Shown: positions 1-9,266, counted from the stretch's first letter. The stretch is 33,346 bases of DNA from Lachnospiraceae bacterium (GCA_017437065.1 JAFSBX010000044.1:1-33346); one strand, 5' to 3'. Numbers and translations are program-made. The notes: generated by a model not told the origin, from the sequence alone.

Positions 1-728
1 ATCTGGTTTTTTTTCAAAAAATAAGATATATAAATGACTGGTTTCGTAAGCAATCCCTGCTCCATCAGATAAAGGAGTATCAAAAGTCTTCCGATTCTTC
101 CGTTGCCGTCCAAAAACGGATGTATTGTTTCAAACTGATAATGAATCAATGCAGCTCTAATCAATGGATCATAATCCGTATTCTCATTAATATATTTTTC
201 CAAATCAGACATTGCGTTTTGCATATCTTCTACATTTGGCGGAATATATCTTGCATCTTTTAATGAACAGTTGGCAGGCCCAATCCAATTTTGAGAATGT
301 CTAAACTCTCCCGGAGTCTTATCCTGTCCACGGACATTTTCCATTAATACTTCATGTATTTCTCTTATTAATCTGCAACATAAAGGTAATCTTTCCAGAC
401 GTTTCAATGCATACTGTGTTGCTTTAACATAATTAATAACATCTGAAACGTCAAGATTTGCATTTGCTTCTACTTCCGGATCTAATACATCATCAAGAGT
501 ACACTGTATTCCTTCTATTTGTGAAGAAATCAATGCTTCTTTTCTAACATACATTGATATAAACAAATCCGCATTAGAAATTAACTGTGATGCAGTATCA
601 AGTTTTACAAGTTGTTTATTGGCATCTACTAAAAGTTTTACAATCTCCTCATCCATTTCAATTGGTTTAAAAGATTGATAAGTAGCCTCTCCTGTTAAAT
701 TGTCAACATATATTCCTGCTCGATTCAT
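1..728 (-). CDS. Fic family protein (partial, C-terminus beyond the window)
   Basis: The reading frame starts at ATG 728-726, after a good ribosome site (GAGGTGA), and runs open off the left edge for 242 codons. Residues 203-214 form the Fic core HPFLDGNGRIGR: the catalytic His203, the phosphate-binding loop and the Arg that contacts the nucleotide. Residues 68-73 (SSQIEG) fit the inhibitory motif (S/T)xxxE(G/N), placed N-terminal to the Fic core, so this should be a self-inhibited class II enzyme. Fic proteins usually transfer AMP from ATP to a hydroxyl side chain of a target protein; the target cannot be told from the sequence. Family members of this layout often end in a winged-helix domain, which would lie outside the window. 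The gene sits about 210 bp after spoIVB, behind a terminator, and has its own promoter with repeats, so it looks like an independent, probably autoregulated accessory gene. Confidence 0.93.
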   Translation of the reverse strand, partial: MNRAGIYVDNLTGEATYQSFKPIEMDEEIVKLLVDANKQLVKLDTASQLISNADLFISMYVRKEALISSQIEGIQCTLDDVLDPEVEANANLDVSDVINYVKATQYALKRLERLPLCCRLIREIHEVLMENVRGQDKTPGEFRHSQNWIGPANCSLKDARYIPPNVEDMQNAMSDLEKYINENTDYDPLIRAALIHYQFETIHPFLDGNGRIGRLLILLYLMEQGLLTKPVIYISYFLKKNQ

Positions 729-742
729 ATATTTTCACCTCA

Positions 743-840
743 TTTTGAAATAACTACACTTATTATAACCCTCTTATTTCAAAAAGTCACCATGTTATTG
801 AAATAAGAGGGTTTATTTCTGTGTTTTGTTTCAAAAAGTC
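743..840 (-). promoter_or_regulatory. fic promoter with repeated TTGAAA/TTTCAA operator-like dyads
   Basis: On the minus strand a -10 TATAAT (762-767) lies 17 nt from a weak -35 GTGACT (785-790). A perfect 16-bp inverted repeat (767-782 and 798-813, arms aaccctcttatttcaa and its complement) covers the -35/-10 spacer and the region just upstream. The motif TTTCAAAAAGTC occurs twice as a direct repeat (777-788 and about 829-840), and a further TTTTGAAATAA lies between the promoter and the gene (743-754). Repeats overlapping a promoter suggest repressor binding; regulation by the Fic protein's own C-terminal domain is an inference. Confidence 0.6.
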
Positions 841-876
841 TTTTTCACAAACGTATTCGCCAAATTGTCCACTCGC

Positions 877-918
877 AAAAATGAGGCTCATACAAGCAAG
901 CTTGTATCGCCTCATTTT
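877..918 (-). terminator. Rho-independent terminator after spoIVB
   Basis: Arms AAAATGAGGC(N)ATACAAG and CTTGTATCGCCTCATTTT form a stem of about 17 bp with one small bulge and a short CAAG-type loop. On the minus strand the stem is followed by TTTTTG. It lies 20 nt beyond the spoIVB stop and separates spoIVB from fic. Confidence 0.8.
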
Positions 919-937
919 ACTCCTGTCCAACTTGGAC

Positions 938-2230
938 TCAATGCTCCAACATATTCTCTATAAATATTCCATACCCCCTTGTCGGGTCATTGACTAAAAC
1001 ATGTGTTACAGCACCCACAATTCGCCCATTTTGGAGAATTGGCGAGCCAGACATTCCCTGTACAATACCCCCTGTCAAATTCAACAACTTAGAATCCGTT
1101 ACTTCAATCACAATCCCCCTATTTACATTATCATGGTCAAGCCGCACTTCTGTAATCTCTATATCATAGTATTCTCTTTCCGTTCCCACAGTCGAAACAA
1201 TCTGTGCCTCACCTAAATGAATTTCCTGTTTTAATCCAATCGGATACATATGCGCTTCTTCCATAAGAGGCATTTTCCCAACATTACATTCGCCATAAAT
1301 TCCTGCTTCCGTATTGTCCTCAATGCTTCCCACAATATTCTTATCAGAATAAGAAATCATTCCTGTCAGTTCCCCCGGCTCGCCCTTTGCTCCTTTTTTT
1401 ATTGCAATAATGTTCGTCTCATACAGCAATCCTTCTTCTAACTTCATTAACTGGCTGGTATCTACGTCATTAATACCATGTCCCAAAGCACCAAAATTTC
1501 CGCATTCATCAACAAAGGTCAATGTACCGATTCCCTGTGCATTATCCCTTACCCAGATTCCCAGTTTATTCTCACCATTCTGGTTTTTCGCGGGTGTGAC
1601 CTTCAATTCCACTTGCTCATCTTCTCTTTTCACGGTCAAAGTAATTTCTTCATCGCCATACTCTTCCACCAAATCCATAAATTGTTTCTTTCCTTCGACC
1701 GTTTCCCCATTCACTTTCAAAATATAGTCACCATTCCGGATAATATATTTGGATGGTGCATACACCAAACCATCCATACCGTCAAATTCTCCTACTCCCA
1801 CTACAAGCACCCCTTCTGTTTCCACATATATTCCAATAGGCACTCCGGCAGGCATTACCATTCGGTCTTCAATTACCTGAATATTCACTTGTTTTAAGGG
1901 CATAACACCGAACAATTTCACGTTCATCTGATATGTCGTCAGTTTCTCTGATTTCAGGGTAAGCTTTTCACTTAAATCTACTTTTAGAGTATCACTTTGA
2001 ATGGCACTTCCAAATTCACTGACCTGTACTGCTTCTAAATATACTTCACCTGAAGCCGGAACATGAAAATCAAATGTTTCCTCGACTCCTGCTTTTATTC
2101 TTATGGTTCCCGGAATCTGCAACCACCATGTATACAATACTGCCCCAATAATAACCACTGCCGACAAAATGATTCCCCAATATAAAATCCATCTTTTCCA
2201 TTGCCCGTCTACACTAATTTTTCTTTTCAT
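938..2230 (-). CDS. spoIVB: SpoIVB serine peptidase (sporulation signalling protease)
   Basis: A 430-residue S55-family peptidase, close to the usual length (about 425). It has a single N-terminal membrane segment (residues about 15-37), a PDZ domain (about 125-215) and a C-terminal protease domain with the His in GALGHGIND (His251) and the Ser in GMSGSPI (Ser394/396). In Bacillus, SpoIVB is made in the forespore under sigma-G, secreted across the inner forespore membrane, and cuts SpoIVFA to release SpoIVFB and activate pro-sigma-K. Here it follows recN, the normal order, but is separated from it by a terminator, so it probably has its own forespore promoter; no clear sigma-G site was seen. 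spo0A, which usually follows, is absent from the window. Confidence 0.96.
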   Translation of the reverse strand: MKRKISVDGQWKRWILYWGIILSAVVIIGAVLYTWWLQIPGTIRIKAGVEETFDFHVPASGEVYLEAVQVSEFGSAIQSDTLKVDLSEKLTLKSEKLTTYQMNVKLFGVMPLKQVNIQVIEDRMVMPAGVPIGIYVETEGVLVVGVGEFDGMDGLVYAPSKYIIRNGDYILKVNGETVEGKKQFMDLVEEYGDEEITLTVKREDEQVELKVTPAKNQNGENKLGIWVRDNAQGIGTLTFVDECGNFGALGHGINDVDTSQLMKLEEGLLYETNIIAIKKGAKGEPGELTGMISYSDKNIVGSIEDNTEAGIYGECNVGKMPLMEEAHMYPIGLKQEIHLGEAQIVSTVGTEREYYDIEITEVRLDHDNVNRGIVIEVTDSKLLNLTGGIVQGMSGSPILQNGRIVGAVTHVLVNDPTRGYGIFIENMLEH

Positions 2231-2330
2231 TCTGCCACATCTCTTTTCTCTATCTATTTTAAGCTTTGCCCGGTTTTCGTAAAAACATCTCTATTGTGTT
2301 TTTACTGTTACAGGCATTTTCTTATAACAC

Positions 2331-2380
2331 AAAAAGGACATTCCCTTCACTTTATGTTCATGAAAAGGTCTGTCCTTTTT
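2331..2380 (-). terminator. Terminator at the end of the asp23-recN operon
   Basis: A perfect 10-bp inverted repeat AAAAAGGACA / TGTCCTTTTT (2331-2340 and 2371-2380), with further partial pairing of CCTTC/GAAAAGG inside the 30-nt loop. The A and U runs make it usable in both directions. It lies 27 nt past the recN stop, in the gap before spoIVB. Confidence 0.7.
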
Positions 2381-2406
2381 ATTATGTGACATTTTTTTAA
2401 TTTCAA

Positions 2407-4092
2407 TTAGGATTGTTTTGCATTTGCTGCCATTTCTTGTAATTCTCTTGCATTGGAAAGTGCTGTTTCCGTTATATTTTCACTGCCTAATAACCTTGCA
2501 AGCTCTTTTGTGCTTTCCTCTTCTTTTACTTCTCTGATAGAGGTGGAAGTTTTTTCTTTATCGGTTGTTTTTTCAATCAGAAAATGACTGTCTGCCATAG
2601 CTGCAATTTGCGGTAGATGCGTAATACAGATTACCTGATGTTCTTTTCCTAATATACCAAGTTTTTCTGATACCTTCCATGCAGTTTTCCCACTGATTCC
2701 TGTATCAATTTCGTCAAAAATCAATGTGTCGGTTTTATCTTTCTTTGCTAAAACAGTCTTTAATGCAAGCATTATACGAGAAAGTTCACCACCGCTTGCC
2801 ACCATACCAAGCGGTTTTATCGCCTCTCCCGGATTGGTACTTATCATAAACTCAACTTCATCAAAACCATCTGCATGTATGGCTTCCTCATTTGGACGTA
2901 CCTGAATTTCAAACTGCACATCCAAAAAATTCAAATCTACCAAGGCTTCTTTCATTTGTTTTGCCAGTTTTTTAGCATTATCAAATCTAATTGATGAAAT
3001 TTTTCTACATCCATCAAGTACTTGTTCCCTTGCTTCCTGTAACCGCTTTTCAAGCTGCGCTTTATAAACCTCATAGTCCGAAAGCTTTTCTAATTTTTCC
3101 TGAGCCTTCTCTCCGTAGGAAATTACTTCCTCCAAAGTTTTTCCATATTTGGATTTCAAATGGTTTAATTGATTTAAACGTTCTTCTGTTTCCTTAAACT
3201 GCTGTTCATCAAATTCCATATCATCCATTAATTTAGAAACACTATGATTCAAATCATTCAGCATACTGTCAATATCATCCAACATTGTCTGTATCGGCTC
3301 AATATCTTCGTCATATGAAGCAACGGTTCTGATTTCGCGTATTGCCCTTCCAATCTGATTGGCCGCTCCCTGTTCCTCTTGGGAACCACAGCAACCATAT
3401 ACAATAGAAAGTGCCTCCATGATTTTCTGACCGTTTATCATTTTACGGTAATTTTTTTCCAGTTCCTCATCTTCGCCTGCTGTTAATGCGGCTTCCGCAA
3501 TTTCCGTTGCTTCAAACTCTGCCATGGAAAGCTCTCTTTTTCTTGCTTCTTCATCCATGGAAGACTCTTCTAATTCTTTGCGTACAGCTTCATACTGCTT
3601 ATAATCCTTTTTTAATATTTCTTTTATTTTTAGGAGTTTTTCTCCTGCATATTCGTCTAAAATTTCAAGATGTTTCTTTTTATGCAAAAGAGACTGATGC
3701 TCATGCTGTCCATGAATATCAATCAGAAATTCAGCAAGTTCCTTTACCTGCTTCGCTGTAACTGTTTCGCCGTTTACTTTACATATACTTCTTGTAGGCT
3801 GGATTTTTCTTTGAATAATTAATGTATTATCATCCTCTACCAAAAGATCCATCGCTAAAATCTGTTTTTTTACATCTTCATCAATTTGAAAAATCAGTTC
3901 CACTAAAGCATAATCTGCTCCGTTACGAATCATATCCTTATCTGCCTTTGCACCAAGTGCAAGATTGACAGAACCTATAATAATAGATTTTCCGGCACCT
4001 GTCTCACCTGATAAAATATTCAGTCCTTCCCCAAAGAAAACTTCCGTTTCATCAATCAGTGCCAAATTTTTTACGTGTAAACTTACAAGCAT
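2407..4092 (-). CDS. recN: DNA repair protein RecN
   Basis: SMC-like ATPase of double-strand break repair. The N-terminal half has a Walker A GETGAGKS (residues 29-36 from the chosen start); the middle is a long coiled coil; the C-terminal half carries the signature around MVASGGELSR and Walker B LIFDEIDTGISG. At about 561 residues it is full length. The frame opens with a GTG at 4101, but AAGGAGT overlaps that GTG and sits at ideal distance from ATG 4092-4090, so I start there. It is last in the asp23-nusB-xseAB-ispA-dxs-tlyA-nadK-argR-recN run, 72 bp after argR, and is followed by a terminator. RecN loads early at breaks and holds DNA ends together. Confidence 0.97.
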   Translation of the reverse strand: MLVSLHVKNLALIDETEVFFGEGLNILSGETGAGKSIIIGSVNLALGAKADKDMIRNGADYALVELIFQIDEDVKKQILAMDLLVEDDNTLIIQRKIQPTRSICKVNGETVTAKQVKELAEFLIDIHGQHEHQSLLHKKKHLEILDEYAGEKLLKIKEILKKDYKQYEAVRKELEESSMDEEARKRELSMAEFEATEIAEAALTAGEDEELEKNYRKMINGQKIMEALSIVYGCCGSQEEQGAANQIGRAIREIRTVASYDEDIEPIQTMLDDIDSMLNDLNHSVSKLMDDMEFDEQQFKETEERLNQLNHLKSKYGKTLEEVISYGEKAQEKLEKLSDYEVYKAQLEKRLQEAREQVLDGCRKISSIRFDNAKKLAKQMKEALVDLNFLDVQFEIQVRPNEEAIHADGFDEVEFMISTNPGEAIKPLGMVASGGELSRIMLALKTVLAKKDKTDTLIFDEIDTGISGKTAWKVSEKLGILGKEHQVICITHLPQIAAMADSHFLIEKTTDKEKTSTSIREVKEEESTKELARLLGSENITETALSNARELQEMAANAKQS

Positions 4093-4164
4093 ATTGTCCA
4101 CTCCTTTTCTTCATCCGTTGACTCTCCTAACCCCAATTCTCTCAACAGACTTCATCAAAAGGCT

Positions 4165-4617
4165 TTAATTTCCAATCATTTTATGAATTTTCTCCATAAC
4201 AACCTTTGTTTCTTCTACTGTTCTGACTGCCATCATAATCGTATCGTCCCCTGCAATACTGCCCACAATTTCTTTAAACTTCATGGCATCCACTGCAACA
4301 GCCACTGCACTTGCCATACCGGATACAGTTTTTATTACTAAAATATTTTGTGCCATATCCATAGAAAGCAGACCATCTTTTAAAACACGAATATATTTAT
4401 CTACCAGATGACTGTCATCCTGTCGTAATACCACATATTTCTGTCTGCCATCTCCGGTCGGTATTTTAGACAATTTCAGCTCTCTGATATCTCTTGACAC
4501 CGTAGCCTGCGTAACCTGAAAACCGGATTCTTTTAAAAGCTCTGCCAACTCTTCCTGGGTTCCCACATCATGTTTTTCAATAATCTCTACTATTTTGGCA
4601 TGACGCGTTCTTTTCAT
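4165..4617 (-). CDS. argR: Arginine repressor ArgR/AhrC
   Basis: 150 residues, the usual ArgR length. The N-terminal winged helix includes TQATVSRDIRELKLSK (residues 36-51), whose SRDI helix reads the ARG box. The C-terminal domain has GSIAGDDT (119-126), the arginine-binding and hexamerisation motif. In Firmicutes ArgR represses arginine synthesis and activates catabolism when arginine is bound. It lies 24 bp after nadK and ahead of recN, the conserved Firmicute order (tlyA-argR-recN in Bacillus). No ARG box was recognised in this window, so its targets are elsewhere. Confidence 0.96.
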   Translation of the reverse strand: MKRTRHAKIVEIIEKHDVGTQEELAELLKESGFQVTQATVSRDIRELKLSKIPTGDGRQKYVVLRQDDSHLVDKYIRVLKDGLLSMDMAQNILVIKTVSGMASAVAVAVDAMKFKEIVGSIAGDDTIMMAVRTVEETKVVMEKIHKMIGN

Positions 4618-4641
4618 CTGTCTTCCCTTTCTTCCTGCCTT

Positions 4642-5502
4642 TTACTTTTCATTCATCTTTTTATGTAACACTTCCAAAAAGCTTACATTACTCAGTTTTA
4701 TAATGTTTGTTTTTTTCTCTGACTGCCGTATTTCTATCCGGTCTCCTGTTCTGAGCGTCACTTTATGACTGCCGTCAAAGTTGGCTTCCACTTCCAGAAT
4801 TTCCCCTTCTCTGCCGGCATTAATTTCTATCGTAATTCTGTCATCCGCACCAAGCACAATACTACGGGTATTTAATGTATGAGGACAAATCGGAGTAATT
4901 AACAAAAGCTTCGCTTTAGGTTCTACAATAGGACCACCCGCTGAAAGATTATATCCTGTGGAACCGGTAGGCGTGGCAACCATTACGCCATCCGCACTAT
5001 ACGAATACAAAAATAAATCATTTACATAAATACTGTATTTTATAATCTGTAATGAACCACTTCTTGTAATGGCAATATCATTAAGAGCATAATCTTCTTC
5101 CGGCTCTGCACCTTCTTTTTTTACAGTACCTATCAGCATCATACGTTCTTCCAGCATATAATCGTCATTCAAAAGTCTGTCTAATGCGCTTTCAATTCCC
5201 GGAAGTTCAATTTCTGCCAGATATCCGACTGTTCCCATATTAATGCCAAGAATCGGAATCTGCTTCTCTACTGTATCTCTTGCAGCCTGCAACATCGTTC
5301 CATCGCCACCAAGTACAAGCATACATTCCGTTTCATCCGGAAGCCATGCACTATCCGTATAGCTTTCCTCTCTTCTCGGACTCGGCTCTTTTACCTGAAT
5401 GGTACAGTTTCCGCCTCTTTCTTCAATATACTTCTTTATCCGGTTAGTAACTAAAAGCTCCGGATCTTTATGCCTGTTTGTAATGACATAAAATTGCTTC
5501 AT
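4642..5502 (-). CDS. nadK: NAD kinase
   Basis: 286 residues. It carries GGDGT (residues 65-69), the ATP/polyphosphate-binding signature, then LNDIAITR (the NE/D region contacting NAD) and DGVMVATPTGSTGYNLSAGG, the second conserved block. It phosphorylates NAD+ to NADP+ in the cytosol, the only route to NADP. It sits between tlyA and argR with short spacers. In Clostridia nadK is commonly inserted here between tlyA and argR, which supports the lineage call. Confidence 0.96.
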   Translation of the reverse strand: MKQFYVITNRHKDPELLVTNRIKKYIEERGGNCTIQVKEPSPRREESYTDSAWLPDETECMLVLGGDGTMLQAARDTVEKQIPILGINMGTVGYLAEIELPGIESALDRLLNDDYMLEERMMLIGTVKKEGAEPEEDYALNDIAITRSGSLQIIKYSIYVNDLFLYSYSADGVMVATPTGSTGYNLSAGGPIVEPKAKLLLITPICPHTLNTRSIVLGADDRITIEINAGREGEILEVEANFDGSHKVTLRTGDRIEIRQSEKKTNIIKLSNVSFLEVLHKKMNEK

Positions 5503-5541
5503 CCCATACCACCCTTTAGTTATTCTAATATTTTATAATTA

Positions 5542-6426
5542 TTAAAGCACCTGATGTGCCGCAGCCACTGTATCAGAAATCAGTTTCTTCATGTCTTCCT
5601 GTTTAGAAAAACCACTCTTTTCTTCCATGATTTCTTTTAATTTCTGTTCTGCCTCGGCTTCCGTAATCTCTATTGTTTCTGTAACTCTGTCAGGATTTTT
5701 TTCAATATATACTAAATACTCAATATTTCCCTCCGGACCTTTAATCGGTGAAAATTCCAGATTTAATACATTAAATCCAAGACTGTCAGCATAATCAATG
5801 ACCTTCTCGATAACTTCTGTGTGTATTTCCGGTTCTCTGACTACACCTTTTTTTCCGACTTTCTCTTTTCCTGCTTCAAACTGTGGCTTAATCAGACAAA
5901 CCATCTGACCATAATCCTTTAGTAGCTTTCTCGCCGGAATTAAGATTTTTGTCAATGATATAAAAGATACATCTACAGATGCAAAATCCAAATCATCCGC
6001 AATATCTTCTCTTGTAAGATAACGGAAATTCGTCTTTTCCATACAGACCACCCGTTCATCATTTCGAAGCTTCCATGCCAGCTGACCATGTCCCACATCC
6101 ACAGAATAAACTTTCACGGCACCATTTTGAAGCATGCAGTCTGTAAAACCACCGGTAGATGCGCCAATATCCATACATACCTTATTCTCCAGAGTTACGC
6201 CAAACTGTGCCATCGCCTTTTCCAGCTTTAATCCGCCTCTGCTCACATATTTTAAGCTCTGTCCCTTTACTTCAATTTTCACTTTTTGTTCATCAAAAGT
6301 CGTTCCTGCCTTATCTTCTCTCTGACCATCAACAAACACATTGCCTGACATAATAACTGCTTTTGCCTTCTCTCTTGACTCTGCAAGTCCCTGTTTTACA
6401 AGCAATACATCCAAGCGTTCTTTCAT
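5542..6426 (-). CDS. tlyA: TlyA-family rRNA 2'-O-methyltransferase / S4-domain protein
   Basis: N-terminal S4 RNA-binding domain (KERLDVLLVKQGLAESREKAKAVI...) followed by an FtsJ-like Rossmann methyltransferase with DIGASTGGFTDCML as the SAM-binding motif and CLIKPQFEAG downstream. Homologues methylate ribose in 16S/23S rRNA (TlyA) or are annotated YqxC. The frame can extend to a GTG at 6474 that overlaps the dxs stop by one base (TAGTG), which would give coupled translation and 310 residues. I prefer ATG 6426 because the S4 domain begins there and the 16 extra residues do not resemble the family; the ribosome site for either start is weak. Confidence 0.9.
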   Translation of the reverse strand: MKERLDVLLVKQGLAESREKAKAVIMSGNVFVDGQREDKAGTTFDEQKVKIEVKGQSLKYVSRGGLKLEKAMAQFGVTLENKVCMDIGASTGGFTDCMLQNGAVKVYSVDVGHGQLAWKLRNDERVVCMEKTNFRYLTREDIADDLDFASVDVSFISLTKILIPARKLLKDYGQMVCLIKPQFEAGKEKVGKKGVVREPEIHTEVIEKVIDYADSLGFNVLNLEFSPIKGPEGNIEYLVYIEKNPDRVTETIEITEAEAEQKLKEIMEEKSGFSKQEDMKKLISDTVAAAHQVL

Positions 6427-6473
6427 ACCAAATTGCCATGCCTTTCTTTTCATCTGCACATCAAGATTATGCA

Positions 6474-8342
6474 CTACATATCCAATGTTTGTCTATTTTC
6501 TACAATCTTTTGTAAAATACTGTCTTTATCGATTCCCACTTCTTTCCGAAGAATATCTACATTACCATGCTCAATATAGGCATCAGGCAAGGCAATAGAA
6601 AGTATTTTTGTATCTGTTTTCAGACTATCCAGATATTCTCTTACCTTTTCACCAAAACCGCCGCTTGCCACATTTTCTTCCATAGTAACCAGCAGTTTAT
6701 GGTCTTTACAAAGCTCTTTTATCATTTCCTCATCAATCGGTTTTACAAACCTTGCATTTACCAGTGTAACCGAATATCCTTCTGCAACAAGTGATTCCCT
6801 TACCTCGATTGCTGTTTTTACCATACTTCCGACAGCAACCAGTGCAATTTCTTTTTCTTTATAAATCATTTCACTTTTTCCGAATTCAATCGAAGCTCTG
6901 TGCTCTTTTAATCCGTCAAATGCCGTTCCTCTCGGATAACGAATAGCAATAGGATGTCCAAATTTTACGGCAAATTTCATCATATCCGAAAGCTCCCATT
7001 TATTCTTCGGTGCCATGATGTGCATATTCGGTATAGAGGATAGATAAGACAAATCAAAAATACCCTGATGCGTCTCTCCGTCACTTCCTACCAGCCCTGC
7101 TCTGTCTACTGCAAAAATAACCGGTAAATCCTGAATACAGACATCATGTAAAATCTGGTCATAAGCTCTCTGTAAAAAAGAGGAATATACGGCAACAATC
7201 GGTTTCATACCTCCTGCCGCCAATCCCGCCGCAAAAGTAACTGCATGTTCTTCTGCAATTCCTACATCAAAAAATCTATCCGGGAAAATATTCCGAAACC
7301 GCTTTAATCCGGTTCCGTCCGGCATGGCAGCTGTAATTGCCACAATTTTCTCATCCCGGCTTCCCAATTTTGTCATTACCGTTGAAAAAATATCCGTATA
7401 ATTTGCTACTGTTCTCGGTTTCGCAGGTAATCCTGTCTGTATATCAAAAGGTTCTGTTCCATGAAATCTTGCCGGATGTCTTCTTGCCGGTTCATAGCCT
7501 TTTCCCTTTTCTGTAATGACATGCACCAGCACACCTCTTCGGATTTTCTTCGCCTCTCCAAAAACACGAACCAATTCTTCTATATTGTGACCGTCTACCG
7601 GGCCAAGATAGGTAAGTCCCATATCTTCAAAAAACATCCCCGGAACAACCAGCTGTTTCAGACTATTCTTTGCCTTACGAATTCCTTCTACAAGCGGACC
7701 GCATTTGGGCATCCCTTTTAATGTATAATAAATGCCTTCCTTCACATCCCAATATTTCGGTGCCATACGCAGGTTGTTCAAATATTTGGAGATACCACCC
7801 ACATTTTCTGAAATAGACATATTGTTATCATTTAATACAACAATAAAGTTTGTTTCCATTCTGGAGGCATTATTTAATGCTTCATAAGCCATACCACCTG
7901 TCAATGCACCATCACCAATCACAGAAACAATGGTATTTTTTTCACCCAAAATATCTCTGGCACGCACAAGTCCCAGTCCCGCCGAAATAGAAGTGGAACT
8001 GTGTCCTGTATCAAAACAGTCACAGGCACTTTCTTTTCTCTTGGGAAAACCACTCATACCGCCATATTTACGCAGTGTTTCAAATCCTTCTCTTCTTCCG
8101 GTCAACAACTTATGGGTATAGGACTGGTGTCCTACATCCCATACAATTTTATCTTCCGGCAAATCTAAAGATAAATGCAGTGCCATTGTAAGCTCCACAG
8201 CTCCCAAATTAGAACCGAGATGTCCTCCTGTCACACTGATTTTCTGAATTAAAAACTCTCTTATTTCCTCTGCAAGTGCCTCATAATCTGTGGGGCTGAT
8301 ACTCTTTATATCATTTTCTTTTTTTATCTGATCTAAAAGCAT
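6474..8342 (-). CDS. dxs: 1-deoxy-D-xylulose-5-phosphate synthase
   Basis: 622 residues, full length. Thiamine-diphosphate enzyme: GDGALTGGMAYEALNN is the GDG-N cofactor motif, and DRAGLVGSDGETHQGIFDLSYL is the conserved block of the pyrimidine domain. It condenses pyruvate and glyceraldehyde 3-phosphate to DXP, the first step of the MEP isoprenoid pathway, and also feeds thiamine and pyridoxal synthesis. ATG 8342 follows AAGAGG at good distance. It lies 15 bp after ispA, so the first and a late step of isoprenoid synthesis are made from one message. Confidence 0.98.
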   Translation of the reverse strand: MLLDQIKKENDIKSISPTDYEALAEEIREFLIQKISVTGGHLGSNLGAVELTMALHLSLDLPEDKIVWDVGHQSYTHKLLTGRREGFETLRKYGGMSGFPKRKESACDCFDTGHSSTSISAGLGLVRARDILGEKNTIVSVIGDGALTGGMAYEALNNASRMETNFIVVLNDNNMSISENVGGISKYLNNLRMAPKYWDVKEGIYYTLKGMPKCGPLVEGIRKAKNSLKQLVVPGMFFEDMGLTYLGPVDGHNIEELVRVFGEAKKIRRGVLVHVITEKGKGYEPARRHPARFHGTEPFDIQTGLPAKPRTVANYTDIFSTVMTKLGSRDEKIVAITAAMPDGTGLKRFRNIFPDRFFDVGIAEEHAVTFAAGLAAGGMKPIVAVYSSFLQRAYDQILHDVCIQDLPVIFAVDRAGLVGSDGETHQGIFDLSYLSSIPNMHIMAPKNKWELSDMMKFAVKFGHPIAIRYPRGTAFDGLKEHRASIEFGKSEMIYKEKEIALVAVGSMVKTAIEVRESLVAEGYSVTLVNARFVKPIDEEMIKELCKDHKLLVTMEENVASGGFGEKVREYLDSLKTDTKILSIALPDAYIEHGNVDILRKEVGIDKDSILQKIVENRQTLDM

Positions 8343-8357
8343 GGCAATTCCTCTTAT

Positions 8358-9266
8358 CTACTTTTCTCTGTTGATTAACTGCTCCACTAATTCTTCCAAA
8401 AACAGATTTCTTTTACCAAAAGAAGCTAAAATGGCAATGGCTTCTTCTGATAGTCTTTTTACATCTTCTTTTGATTTTTCTAATCCGTAAATTGATACAT
8501 ATGTCTTTTTATTATTTTTTTCGTCACTTCCAATTGGTTTTCCAAGCACTTCCAATGTACTTGTAACATCCAGAATATCATCCTGTATTTGGAACGCAAT
8601 TCCTATATTATAAGCACATTTTTCAATCTTTGTTATTTCTTCGTCAGAAGCACCTGCCAAAACGGCTCCAATCATCATTGATGCCTGTATTAATGCTGCT
8701 GTCTTATGTTCATGAATAAATAAGAGCTTTTCTCCATTTACATTACTTTCCGGCTTTTCTGCTTCAATATCCGCCGTCTGACCGCCTATCATACCATAAA
8801 TTCCTGCTTTTTTTGCAAGAATTCTAAGTGCTTTTACAAGATAAGGATTGTTTTCTGTTTCTGCTTGTAATGCTGTTTCAAATGCAAAGTTAAGCAATCC
8901 GTCACCTGCAAGAATTGCAGTACATTCATCGAACTGTGCCCATGTGGTTTTCTTACCACGACGATATTCGTCATTATCCATTGCCGGTAAATCATCATGC
9001 ACAAGCGAATAGGTATGTATCATTTCAATAGCCGTCATAAATGGCTCTATTACCTTTCCCTCTCCCCCAAACATATCGAAAACTTCTTTCATAAGCATGG
9101 GACGCAATCTTTTTCCACCCGCAAGAACACTGTAATTCATTGCTTCTATAACCGGCTTCTGTTCCCCCTCTGCTTTTGGAAGATACTGATAAATAGTTTC
9201 TTCAATCTGTTTTGTTTTATCTGCTAATTGTTGTTTAGTCAAACTCACAAAGCTCACCACTTTCAC
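8358..9266 (-). CDS. ispA: Polyprenyl (farnesyl/geranylgeranyl) diphosphate synthase
   Basis: Trans-isoprenyl diphosphate synthase of up to 302 residues. The first aspartate-rich motif is DDLPAMDND (Asp91/92 onward), the second QDDILD (228-233), and GGKRLRP binds isopentenyl diphosphate. It extends DMAPP with IPP to C15 or longer chains for quinones and undecaprenyl lipid. Coordinates give the maximal frame, which starts at a GTG and overlaps xseB by 32 bp. GGTGAG inside the overlap points to a true start at GTG 9248 or TTG 9242, close to the xseB stop, with coupled translation. Confidence 0.95.
   Translation of the reverse strand: MKVVSFVSLTKQQLADKTKQIEETIYQYLPKAEGEQKPVIEAMNYSVLAGGKRLRPMLMKEVFDMFGGEGKVIEPFMTAIEMIHTYSLVHDDLPAMDNDEYRRGKKTTWAQFDECTAILAGDGLLNFAFETALQAETENNPYLVKALRILAKKAGIYGMIGGQTADIEAEKPESNVNGEKLLFIHEHKTAALIQASMMIGAVLAGASDEEITKIEKCAYNIGIAFQIQDDILDVTSTLEVLGKPIGSDEKNNKKTYVSIYGLEKSKEDVKRLSEEAIAILASFGKRNLFLEELVEQLINREK

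Noticed and set aside
767-813. The 16-bp inverted repeat near fic as a transposon end or recombination site
   Set aside because: It overlaps a plausible promoter, has no transposase or target-site duplication, and its core is repeated nearby, so an operator is the better reading.
1001-1897. Plus-strand open frames across the spoIVB region
   Set aside because: They are antisense to a complete spoIVB with catalytic residues, have no ribosome sites and no recognisable domains.
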